Under the pieces are notes generated by a model. It ran no database searches. It was not told the origin of the DNA and saw only the letters and a list, made by a program, of their open reading frames with translations. The translations under genes and the position numbers were made by a program. Shown here in pieces: positions 1-7,800 of a stretch of DNA of 11,403 bases (positions are counted from its first letter, which is position 1; every line of letters starts with the position of its first letter). The stretch lies in the NCBI GenBank assembly GCA_017559045.1, contig JAFYTB010000047.1, forward strand, positions 1 through 11,403, given 5' to 3'. The stretch comes from Eggerthellaceae bacterium. Its GTDB lineage: Bacteria; Actinomycetota; Coriobacteriia; Coriobacteriales; Eggerthellaceae.

Positions 1-1204
1 CATCGGTAGCGTCGACGCGCTCAACGATTCCCTGGACAAGCTCCTTGTTCTGGGTACGTGCAGCACGAACCGTCTCACCAATAGTGCCCTGAACGATCTG
101 ACCGCAGCGGAGAACCTCCTGAGCAACGATGTGCAGAGCAGCGGCAGGCTGAGCAGCAAGCTTCTCGTCAAGGAAGAACGGACGAGCAAGACGATCGATG
201 TTCTCAGCAACCGTACGATCGGGGCGCGGCACATCGGGAATGATCCTGGAAACGGTCTTCGCCATCACACCGACGAAGGGCAGCCACAGAAGCGTCATGC
301 AGCAGTTGAAGGAGGTGTGTGCGTTAGCGATCTGGCGCGAAATAACGTCAACCTCGGCACCCTGCGGGGAAATGAACTGAATTGCGGAAGCCCACACAGG
401 AATGAACCAGATGAACAGAAGCGCGCCGGAAACATTGAAGAGGCAGTGCGCAAGCGCAACACGCTTTGCGTTGCGGGACTGGCCGATAGCAGCAAAGGCA
501 GCCGTGATGGTGGTACCGATGTTGTCACCGAGCAGGATGGGCAGAGCGCCGGTGAGGCCCAGAACGCTGGTAACGCCGTCGGGACCAGCCTGGGAAGCGA
601 AGTTCTGCAGCACAGCAATAGTGGCAGAAGAGCTCTGGACGATGAGGGTCATGACCGTACCGACCAGGACACCCAGAACCGGAATATCCGCAACTTCAGC
701 GATGAGGCTAGTGAACACCGGGCTCGCAGCCAGCGGCTTCATAGCGTCGCCCATGAGGTCAATACCCATGAACAGCAAGCCGAAGCCAAAAATGGAAAGG
801 CCGAGCGACTTCGTGCGCTCCTTCTTGCCAAAGAAGTAGATGAGGAAGCCGATGAACACGAACAGCAGAATGTAATCCGTGATCTTGAAGGCGATGATCT
901 GAGCGGTAATGGTGGTACCGATGTTGGCACCGAAGATAATCGAAATGGCCTGCGGCAAGCCCATAAGACGGGCGGAAACGAAGCCGATGACCATAACAGT
1001 AGTTGCAGAAGAGCTCTGAAGAACCGCGGTAGCCAAAGCACCAGCGAGGACACCCATAACGGGGTTCTTCGTAAGCAGGGCGAGAATCGAGCGCATGCGC
1101 TCGCCGGCAACCTTCTGGAGGTTTTCACTCATGAGGTTCATGCCGTAAATGAAGACAGCCAGTCCACCAAAAAGACCGAGACCAACCATCAATGCGTCGT
1201 GCAT
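1..1204 (-). CDS. Na/Pi cotransporter family protein (3' end outside window)
   Basis: This is a partial gene: 401 codons are present and the frame is still open at the window edge. It probably imports phosphate across the cytoplasmic membrane with sodium. The translation has the inverted-repeat architecture of the NptA/PNaS family. It carries QSSSATT at residues 63-69 and QSSSATI at 190-196, each followed by an (A/D)NIGTTIT motif, at about 93-100 and 227-234. Hydrophobic segments run through about residue 315. From about residue 345 the chain becomes soluble and helical, as expected for the start of the PhoU-like domain many bacterial members carry. The start is chosen because MHDALMVGLG begins six bases after an AAGGAA ribosome site and directly precedes the first membrane segment. 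The upstream region has a promoter and Pho-box-like repeats. The family call is firm, but substrate and coupling ion are inferred from the family. Confidence 0.93.
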   Translation of the reverse strand, partial: MHDALMVGLGLFGGLAVFIYGMNLMSENLQKVAGERMRSILALLTKNPVMGVLAGALATAVLQSSSATTVMVIGFVSARLMGLPQAISIIFGANIGTTITAQIIAFKITDYILLFVFIGFLIYFFGKKERTKSLGLSIFGFGLLFMGIDLMGDAMKPLAASPVFTSLIAEVADIPVLGVLVGTVMTLIVQSSSATIAVLQNFASQAGPDGVTSVLGLTGALPILLGDNIGTTITAAFAAIGQSRNAKRVALAHCLFNVSGALLFIWFIPVWASAIQFISPQGAEVDVISRQIANAHTSFNCCMTLLWLPFVGVMAKTVSRIIPDVPRPDRTVAENIDRLARPFFLDEKLAAQPAAALHIVAQEVLRCGQIVQGTIGETVRAARTQNKELVQGIVERVDATD

Positions 1205-1222
1205 ATCATTTCCTTGCGACGT

Positions 1223-1272
1223 GCCGCCTGAGCGGCGAATTTGCATAACAAAGCACCTTCCGCAGAAGGCGC
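1223..1272 (-). promoter_or_regulatory. Two hairpins in the leader of the Na/Pi transporter gene
   Basis: Reading the minus strand, positions 1272-1253 fold into an eight-pair stem (GCGCCTTC with GAAGGTGC, one G-U pair) with a four-base loop. TTTGTT follows, so it could act as a weak terminator or attenuator, or protect the 5' end of the mRNA. A second stem, GCCGC with GCGGC around TCAG, lies at 1236-1223, just before the ribosome site. The predicted transcription start is at about 1273, directly in front of the first hairpin. The stems are visible in the sequence; any regulatory role is inference, and no known riboswitch class was recognised. Confidence 0.35.
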
Positions 1273-1279
1273 CCGACGC

Positions 1280-1334
1280 AGTATACAAATACACCCTTCA
1301 GGCCCTTGCAAAGCGTTTGTAAGGTTTTTGTAAA
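1280..1334 (-). promoter_or_regulatory. Promoter with Pho-box-like 11-bp repeats for the Na/Pi transporter
   Basis: On the minus strand a good -10 box, TATACT, lies at 1285-1280, but no convincing -35 box is found at the normal distance. Instead three related hexamers, TTTACA (1334-1329), CTTACA (1323-1318) and TTTGCA (1312-1307), are separated by exactly five bases, giving an 11-bp period. They cover roughly -34 to -61 relative to the expected start. This arrangement matches known PhoB/PhoP boxes, which are direct repeats on an 11-bp period replacing or overlapping the -35 element of activated promoters. The location before a phosphate transporter gene supports the reading. Regulator identity is inferred. 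Confidence 0.5.
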
Positions 1335-1384
1335 ATCGCCCTATTTTCAGGGAATATGCGGAAGAAAACGCCTTCGCCAACGCG

Positions 1385-2338
1385 CTATCGCTTGCTAGCC
1401 TCCATGGCCATGTCGTATGCATCGTTGCGAGAAATGCCGCACTCAGCCACAAGACGCTTCGCAATGTCCTTGGTGCGCAGGCCCTCAGCAGCAAGGGTCG
1501 CAGCCAATCGCTGCGCCTGATCAGCGGAATCAGCCTGATCTGCCTCTTCCTCAGCCGCACTCGGACCATCGACAACGATAACAATCTCGCCCTTGATTCC
1601 GCCCGCTTCAGCACGCTCGGCAAAGAAAGCCTGCAGCTCGGAAGCGCTTCCGCGAGCAACTTCCTCATGCAACTTCGTCAACTCGCGGCACACGGTAACC
1701 GTGCGCAGCGGAAGCACCTCGGCAAGCGCAGACAACGCCGCGACCAGGCGATTCGGGCTCTCGTAGAAGATAAGCGCCGCATCCAGAGGCTTGAGCGCCG
1801 TCAGCACGGTATGCTGCTCAGCCGACTTACGCGGGAAGAAGCCTCCGAAATAGAAACGAGGATTCGCGCAACCGCTGGCCACATACGCCGTAGCCGCAGC
1901 CGTAGGACCGGGCAGCACCTCAACGCATGCGCCAGCTTCACGCGCGACAGCCACCAAACGAAGACCGGGATCGGACACGCCGGGCATGCCGGCATCCGAG
2001 CAATACGCGATAACCTCACCCGCCAGAACACGCTCGACGATACCTGCAGATCGCGAGCCAATAAGCCCCTCGTCCAAACGCTCGAGACGCTTCTCGATGC
2101 CAAATGCGGAAAGCAGCTTGCCCGTCACGCGCGTATCTTCGGCACACACGACGTCGGCCGCGCGCAAAGCCTCGAGAGCGCGAGGCGGCATATCACCCAG
2201 ATTGCCAATGGGAGTCGGGCAGATAATCAGGCGTCCACCAGCGGAACGGGCACCAGCAGAATGGGCACCAGCGGAGCGACCGCCCTCAGAACCTTCGCCT
2301 CCAGAGCGAGCACCCTCGTATGTCTTAGCGGCAAACAT
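1385..2338 (-). CDS. rsmI: 16S rRNA 2'-O-ribose C1402 methyltransferase RsmI
   Basis: RsmI uses S-adenosylmethionine to methylate the ribose of C1402 in the decoding centre of 16S rRNA. The 317-residue product has the family signatures in order: CPTPIGNLGDM at 40-50, AEDTRVTGKLL at 66-76, SDAGMPGVSDPG at 114-125, PGPTAAATAY at 143-152, FYESPNRL at 191-198, CRELTKLHEEV at 218-228 and KGEIVIVV at 249-256. A helical C-terminal domain with GISRNDAYDMAME follows. It is somewhat longer than the usual 280-290 residues because of an N-terminal extension made of five-residue repeats (residues 11-35). No ATG lies closer to the core, so 2338 is kept, although the ribosome site is weak (GTGAG). The upstream UPF0210 gene ends 17 bp before this start, so the two are probably cotranscribed and translationally coupled. 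Confidence 0.95.
   Translation of the reverse strand: MFAAKTYEGARSGGEGSEGGRSAGAHSAGARSAGGRLIICPTPIGNLGDMPPRALEALRAADVVCAEDTRVTGKLLSAFGIEKRLERLDEGLIGSRSAGIVERVLAGEVIAYCSDAGMPGVSDPGLRLVAVAREAGACVEVLPGPTAAATAYVASGCANPRFYFGGFFPRKSAEQHTVLTALKPLDAALIFYESPNRLVAALSALAEVLPLRTVTVCRELTKLHEEVARGSASELQAFFAERAEAGGIKGEIVIVVDGPSAAEEEADQADSADQAQRLAATLAAEGLRTKDIAKRLVAECGISRNDAYDMAMEASKR
2234..2308 (-). repeat. 15-bp in-frame tandem repeat in the rsmI 5' end
   Basis: Five consecutive degenerate 15-bp units encode RSGGE, GSEGG, RSAGA, HSAGA and RSAGG (residues 11-35 of RsmI). The unit is a multiple of three, so changes in copy number would keep the frame. The three units nearest the catalytic domain are the most alike, suggesting recent duplication. 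The resulting Gly/Ser/Ala/Arg segment should be flexible and basic. Confidence 0.8.
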
Positions 2339-2355
2339 CGGCTCACGCAGCCAGA

Positions 2356-3720
2356 CTAATTCTTCAGAGAGTTAAGCGGAGCAGGCATGCGGCCGCCACG
2401 ATGGGCAAACACAGTACCGGCGTTCTGGTTCACCGGCATAACCGGCGCATAACCCAGCAGACCGCCGAAGTCGAGGCGATCGCCAACCTTCCTGCCGAGA
2501 GCAGGAATGATACGAACAGCCGGAGTCTTGTTGTTGATCATGCCGATAGCGCATTCGTCGGCAATAATGCCGAAGATGGTCTCGATCGAGGTGTCACCCG
2601 GAATGGCGATCATGTCGAGGCCGACCGAGCACACGCAGGTCATAGCCTCAAGCTTCTCGAGCGTCAGCGCACCCGCCTCAGCCGCACGGATCATGCCAGC
2701 GTCCTCGGAAACAGGAATGAAAGCGCCGGAAAGACCGCCGACGCTGCTCGATGCCATAACGCCGCCCTTCTTCACCGCGTCGTTGAGCATAGCCAGCGCC
2801 GCGGTGGTGCCAGGGCCGCCGCAAGTGCCAACACCGATAGCCTCGAGAATCTCAGCAACGGAGTCGCCTTCAGCAGGCGTCGGCGCAAGGGAAAGGTCCA
2901 GAATGCCCTTCTGGACACCCAGGCGACGGGAAGCCTCGCGCGCCATGAGCTCACCGGCACGCGTGATCTTGAATGCAGTAGCCTTGATGGACTCGGCAAC
3001 CGTGGTGATGTCAGCACTCTGAGGCAGGTTGGCCAGCACAGCACGCACAACACCCGGGCCGGAAACGCCGACGTTGATAACCTCGTCAGCCTCGCCGGAA
3101 CCATGGAAAGCACCAGCCATGAACGGATTGTCCTCAACCGCGTTGCAGAACACGACGAGCTTACCCGCGCCGATGCACTGGCGGTCAGCCGTAGCCTCAG
3201 CAGCCTTCTTGATGATGCCGGCCATCTTGAATGCGGCATCCATGTTGATGCCCGCGCGCGTGGAACCCACGTTCACGGACGAGCACACGCGATCGGTCTG
3301 AGCGAGCGCCGAAGGAATGGAGTCCATCAGCTTCTCGTCAGACGCAGAAGCACCTTTGTGAACGAGCGCGGAGAAACCGCCCACGAAGTCGACGCCGACC
3401 TCCTTACCCGCACGGTCCATAGCGATGGCGATGGGCGTCAAGTCGCGAGCAGTCGTAGCTGCGCAAATCTCAGCGATGGGCGTAACGGAAATACGCTTGT
3501 TGACAATCGGAATACCGAACTCGCGCTCGAGCTGCTCGGCCGTGGGCACGAGTCGCTCGGCGGCGGTGGTCATGCGGTCGTAGACCTTGCGTGCAAGCAC
3601 ATCGATGTCGGAGTCGACGCAACCACGCAGGTTGATGCCAAGCGTGATGGTGCGGATGTCGAGGTTCTGCCTGTTAACCATGGCGAGTGTCTCGGCGATT
3701 TCAGCAGGGGTGATCTGCAT
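2356..3720 (-). CDS. UPF0210 / DUF711 family protein (PFL-like fold)
   Basis: This 454-residue protein belongs to the widespread UPF0210 (DUF711) family, often labelled PFL family protein because the fold resembles pyruvate formate-lyase. No catalytic activity is established for it. The product is full length and well conserved. Visible landmarks are TLGINLRGC at 26-34, ISVTPIAEI at 77-85, DFVGGFSALVHKG at 111-123, CSSVNVGSTRAGINMDA at 146-162, FHGSGEADEVINVGVSGPG at 205-223, GTCGGPGT at 298-305 and VFAHRGGRMPAP at 437-448. The RVSGY-type glycyl radical motif of true PFL enzymes is not seen. The start is well supported by AGAAGGAG six bases upstream. rsmI follows 17 bp after the stop. In many genomes a small ACT-domain protein (UPF0237) sits directly upstream; none is present here. 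Confidence 0.93.
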   Translation of the reverse strand: MQITPAEIAETLAMVNRQNLDIRTITLGINLRGCVDSDIDVLARKVYDRMTTAAERLVPTAEQLEREFGIPIVNKRISVTPIAEICAATTARDLTPIAIAMDRAGKEVGVDFVGGFSALVHKGASASDEKLMDSIPSALAQTDRVCSSVNVGSTRAGINMDAAFKMAGIIKKAAEATADRQCIGAGKLVVFCNAVEDNPFMAGAFHGSGEADEVINVGVSGPGVVRAVLANLPQSADITTVAESIKATAFKITRAGELMAREASRRLGVQKGILDLSLAPTPAEGDSVAEILEAIGVGTCGGPGTTAALAMLNDAVKKGGVMASSSVGGLSGAFIPVSEDAGMIRAAEAGALTLEKLEAMTCVCSVGLDMIAIPGDTSIETIFGIIADECAIGMINNKTPAVRIIPALGRKVGDRLDFGGLLGYAPVMPVNQNAGTVFAHRGGRMPAPLNSLKN

Positions 3721-3794
3721 GAGTGCTCCTTCTGTATGCGTGTCTTACATGCGCGTCCAAAATCGACAGCATGAGCCCGTAAGTTAATAATGAA

Positions 3795-3809
3795 TATCCC
3801 CATAGGATA
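3795..3809. promoter_or_regulatory. Inverted repeat upstream of UPF0210 (possible operator)
   Basis: TATCC and GGATA form a perfect 5-bp inverted repeat around a five-base centre, extendable by two weaker pairs. It lies about 75 bp before the UPF0210 start codon, between the weak candidate promoter boxes on the minus strand. A regulator-binding role is a guess from position only. Confidence 0.25.
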
Positions 3810-3910
3810 CTGCAAAAATCAGTCGCCTCGTCGCGCCAAGACGCCCATGGGCAGAAAAGGCCTCCGTTTCAGCGAAGCGCACGACAACGGATGCCCAGCG
3901 CGCACAGCAC

Positions 3911-3991
3911 GAGGCACGCGCGGACTGCGCGAAGACTGGGCGGAAACGCCGGAAGCAAAGCCCGCAATACGAGGCACACTCGGGCTGCGCG
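3911..3991. repeat. Pair of 21-bp direct repeats, 60 bp apart
   Basis: Positions 3911-3931 and 3971-3991 agree at 18 of 21 bases (GAGGCAC, then CGG, then CTGCGCG). The flanks share further short matches (ACGAGGC), so this looks like a decayed 60-bp tandem duplication. No function is evident. Confidence 0.6.
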
Positions 3992-4099
3992 GGAGCGCCC
4001 AAATCAACGCACTAGACACGCAGCCAGAAACGCGCAATCCACACCCCAAAACTCCCGCAAAACCTCATTCATATCATGAAATTATGAGGATATTACTTT

Positions 4100-4176
4100 T
4101 TGAACAGAATGTTGAATAAGGCCTATTGACTACTGCATATATGCTGATAGGATGCCGTTTTGAACAATGTGTTGAT
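4100..4176 (+). promoter_or_regulatory. TetR-operon promoter flanked by two matching operator sites
   Basis: Two 17-bp imperfect palindromes share the form TTGAACA-N3-TGTTGAW, at 4100-4116 and 4160-4176, exactly 60 bp apart; the match extends to TTTTGAACA on the left. Between them lie a -35 box, TTGACT (4126-4131), and a -10-like TAGGAT (4148-4153) with a 16-bp spacer. Transcription would start near 4160, inside the second site, so binding there should block initiation, while the first site lies just upstream of the -35. This is the classical layout for autorepression by a TetR-family protein, and the TetR gene begins 18 bp after the second site. The repeats are directly visible; the binding protein is inferred. 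Confidence 0.6.
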
Positions 4177-4193
4177 TAGTTCGAAAGGCTCCT

Positions 4194-4832
4194 ATGACCA
4201 TTGTCCTAGAAGAAAGGCCCGCCGCAGCAACCACCTGCGTCGACCCACGCTTCACCCGCTCGAAGCAAGCGCTCGAAAGCGCCCTCATCGAGCTCATGGA
4301 GGAAAAGGGCTTCGACGCCATCACCGTGAACGACCTGTGCGTGCGCGCAGGCCTCAACCGCGGCACGTTCTACAACCATTACCACGACAAAGAAGCACTG
4401 CTCGTCGAGCTTGAGAACACGCTTCTCGCCGACCTCGCCTGCTTCGAAACCTCCCTGCGCGGCATCGAAGTAAGGGATCTCGTTCGCTTCCGCGTTGCGA
4501 AGCGCCCCATCCCCTCCCTCGTCAAGCTGTTCGACTCTCTACGCGATCACGGACCGTTCCTGCACGCCGCACTCGGACCCGGCGGCGACCCCAGCTTCGG
4601 CCCGAAGCTGCGTGACGCCGGTTTCAACGATCTCGTCATGAGCGTTCTGAACGAGCACTATCGCTCCGACCCCACGCCCTTCGTGAGCTACTACGTCTCC
4701 TTCTACGCTTCCGCTTACCTCGGCGTCATCACGCGCTGGGTCGAAACGGGCATGAAGGAAAGCTCGGAAGACATGGCCCGCATCGCCATGAGGCTTCTGT
4801 TCATCAGACCCGGCGAATCCATCGAACTGTAA
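4194..4832 (+). CDS. TetR/AcrR-family transcriptional regulator
   Basis: This 212-residue DNA-binding regulator has an N-terminal helix-turn-helix at about residues 24-70, with TVNDLCVRAGLNRGTFYNHY at 44-63 as the recognition region. The C-terminal part contains YYVSFYASAYLGVITRWVE at 166-184 and METG-like residues followed by SSEDMARIAMRLLF. This resembles the TetR_C_8/TetR_C_33 type ligand-binding domain common in Firmicutes and Coriobacteria. The start is supported by GAAAGG five to six bases upstream, and the promoter region has paired operator-like palindromes. The fused dehydratase gene begins 15 bp after its stop, so both are probably one autoregulated transcript. The effector is unknown; a CoA ester or carboxylic acid linked to the dehydratase would fit, but nothing in the sequence shows it. 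Confidence 0.93.
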   Translation: MTIVLEERPAAATTCVDPRFTRSKQALESALIELMEEKGFDAITVNDLCVRAGLNRGTFYNHYHDKEALLVELENTLLADLACFETSLRGIEVRDLVRFRVAKRPIPSLVKLFDSLRDHGPFLHAALGPGGDPSFGPKLRDAGFNDLVMSVLNEHYRSDPTPFVSYYVSFYASAYLGVITRWVETGMKESSEDMARIAMRLLFIRPGESIEL

Positions 4833-4847
4833 GGCGGTGCGGAAAGA

Positions 4848-7800
4848 ATGCAGAACGAACAGAGCGCTAACAAGACGATCGCCGACAACACGACCACCAA
4901 CCAGAACAACAGCTCCACAACCACCGCGCAAAGCGCAACCACCAACCACGACATCAACTCCACGAGCGAGATGAGCATCATGCAAAACCCCAACGTTAAG
5001 GATGGAACCATGAACGACGATTGCACCTGCGGCTGCGTTAGCACCGAATGTCCTGCAACCGCCAACATCGAGAAGACGGTCAAGCGCTTCACCCACGAAG
5101 ATGCTGCCAAGGTTGACCTGCACCTGGGCATTGACGTGGGCTCCACCACGGTCAAGCTCGCCGTGCTCGACCGCGCAAACGAGGTGAAGTGGGCTGTCTA
5201 CCGCCGTCACCACGCCGATGTTCGCGCCACCATCGTTGAGGTGCTCGAGGAGGCCGCCGAGGCCTTCCCCACCGAGTGCATGACCATCGCAATCACCGGC
5301 TCGGGCGGCCTGCTGCTTTCCCAGTGGCTCGACATCGAGTTCGTGCAGGAAGTTATCGCTTCCAAGACGGCGGTTGAGGCTTTCATTCCCGCAACCGACG
5401 TCGCCATCGAGCTCGGCGGCGAGGACGCTAAGATCATCTACTTCGACAACGGCATCGAGCAGCGCATGAATGGCACCTGCGCAGGCGGCACGGGCGCATT
5501 CATCGACCAGATGGCCGCGCTCCTGAACACCGATGCTGGCGGTCTGAACGAGCTTGCCCAGAGCCACACCACCATCTACCCCATCGCCAGCCGCTGCGGC
5601 GTTTTCGCCAAGACCGACGTGCAACCGCTGCTGAACGAGGGCGCACGCAGGGAAGACATCGCTGCATCCATCTTCCAGTCCGTCGTCACGCAGACCATCT
5701 CCGGTCTCGCATGCGGCCGACCCATCCGCGGTCATGTCGCCTTCCTGGGCGGCCCGCTGCAGTACCTCCCCGAGCTGCGCAAGCGTTTCTACGAAACCCT
5801 CTCTCTTGATGAAGAGCACATCATCGTTCCCGACAACGCCCACCTGTTCGTCGCATCCGGCTGCGCTATTGCAGGCGCTGTCGCGGAAAACGAGATTCCC
5901 GAGCGCCTGAGCGACGTGCTTGAGCGCCTGCGTGGCCTCGGCGACATGCAGGGTTCCGAGGTCGTTCGCCTTCCCCCGCTGTTTGCCAACGAGGAAGAGT
6001 ACGAGGAGTTCCAGGCTCGCCACGCCACCGAAATCGTGCGCCGCGGCTCGCTTGAGACCTACGAGGGCAACGCATATCTGGGCATCGACGCTGGTTCCAC
6101 CACCTTCAAGGCCGCACTCATCGGCGAAGAGGGCGAGATCCTCTGGTCCACGTACGCCTCCAACAAGGGCGACGTTCTGGGCTGCGCAAAGACCGCTCTG
6201 CGCGACCTCTACGCCAACCTGCCGAAGAACGCCGACGGCACCCCGCGCGTGACCATCGCACACTCCACCGTCACCGGCTACGGCGAGGGCCTGCTGCTTG
6301 AGGCACTGCGCGTTGACTCTGGCGAAATCGAAACCGTCGCACACCTGCGCGGCGCACAGGAGATGCTGCCCGGCGTCGAGTTCATTCTCGACATCGGCGG
6401 TCTGGACATGAAGTGCCTGCGCGTGAAGGACGGCGTCATCGATCACATCATGCTCAACGAGGCATGCAGCTCGGGCTGCGGCAGCTTCATCGAGAGCTTC
6501 GCAAGCGGCCTGAACCTCGACGTGTCCGAGTTCGCCAAGACGGCAAACCGCGCCGACAACCCCGTTGACCTGGGCAGCCGCTGCACCGTCTTCATGAACA
6601 GCCGCGTGAAGCAGGCTCAGAAGGAAGGCGCTACCGTCGGCGACATCGCTGCCGGCCTGGCTATTTCCGTCATCAAGAACGCCCTGTTCAAGGTTATTAA
6701 GATCCGCGACCCGCGCGACGTGGGCGAGAAGGTCATCGTCCAGGGCGGCACCTTCCTCAACGACGCCGTGCTGCGCGCATTCGAGCAGCTCTCTGAGTGC
6801 AACGCCGTACGTCCCGACATCGCCGGCAACATGGGTGCTTATGGCGCCGCCCTGCTGGCACGCGACCGCGCGTATCATGCTGTCGCCGCGGAAGCTTCCG
6901 CATCCCAGGATGCCGTTTCCCAGCAGACCGTTTCCTCCATCCTCACGCTCGAACAGCTTGAGGAGCTGGCTCCCACCCATCGCACCGTTCGCTGCAAGGC
7001 CTGCCCGAACGCTTGCCTGCTCACGGTGAACGACTTCGGCAAGGACCCGGCAACGGGCAAGAACCGCCGCTTCATCACGGGCAACCGCTGCGAGAAGGGC
7101 GCCGGCACCCACGACGAGACCAAGGACATCCCGAACCTCTACGAGTTCAAGTCCAAGCGCCTGTTCGACCACTACACGCCGCTTTCCGCTGAGGAAGCAA
7201 CCCGCGGCACGGTGGGCATTCCGCGCGCACTCAACATGTATGAGAACTACCCGTTCTGGTTCACCTTCTTCACGAAGCTCGGCTTCCGTGTTGTCGCATC
7301 CGACCCGTCGACGAAGGCAACCTACGAGGCTGGCATCGAGTCCATGCCGTCCGAGAGCGTCTGCTACCCGGCGAAGCTTTCGCATGGCCACATCATGAAC
7401 CTGCTGGCAAAGAATCCCGATTTTATCTGGATGCCCTGCGCAAAGTGGGAGCGCAAGGAGGACGGCACCGCCGGCAACCACTTCAACTGCCCCATCGTCG
7501 CAAGCTACCCCGAGGCGCTGCGTCTCAACATCGATGAGATTCACGACGAGACGCGCCGCTTCCTCAACCCGTGGCTTCCCTACTACGACCAGGAGAAGCT
7601 GGCCGACCGCCTGTATGTCGAGCTCTGCGAGAACTATCGCGACGTGCTTGAGCGCTGCGGCGGCACCCTGCCGACGCGCGCCGAGGTGAAGGCCGCCTGC
7701 GACGAGGCATGGGCCGAGGACGAAAGCTTCAAGCATGACATGCGCCGCGCCGGCGTCGAGACCCTCGCTTGGATGGAAAAGACCGGCACCCACGGCATCG

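Larger units (their letters stand above)
3721..4099. other. Gene-free stretch between UPF0210 and the TetR promoter
   Basis: No credible gene was found here. The short open frames on both strands lack ribosome sites and encode low-complexity Arg/Pro/Ala-rich peptides. The segment near 3721-3815 is AT-richer and should hold the UPF0210 promoter; TTGCAG and CATTAT, 17 bases apart on the minus strand, are only a weak candidate. The middle part is GC-rich and contains a 60-bp-spaced direct repeat. Confidence 0.6.

Noticed and set aside
131..1231. A 366-codon plus-strand frame opposite the Na/Pi transporter
   Set aside because: The minus strand has clear transporter motifs; this frame is an antisense shadow.
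2401..3774. A 457-codon plus-strand frame opposite UPF0210
   Set aside because: It is antisense to a well-conserved full-length gene, has Arg/His/Asp-rich composition and matches no family.
3790..4119. A possible 109-residue plus-strand gene before the TetR gene
   Set aside because: It has no ribosome site, an Arg/Pro-rich low-complexity product, and runs into the TetR promoter and first operator.
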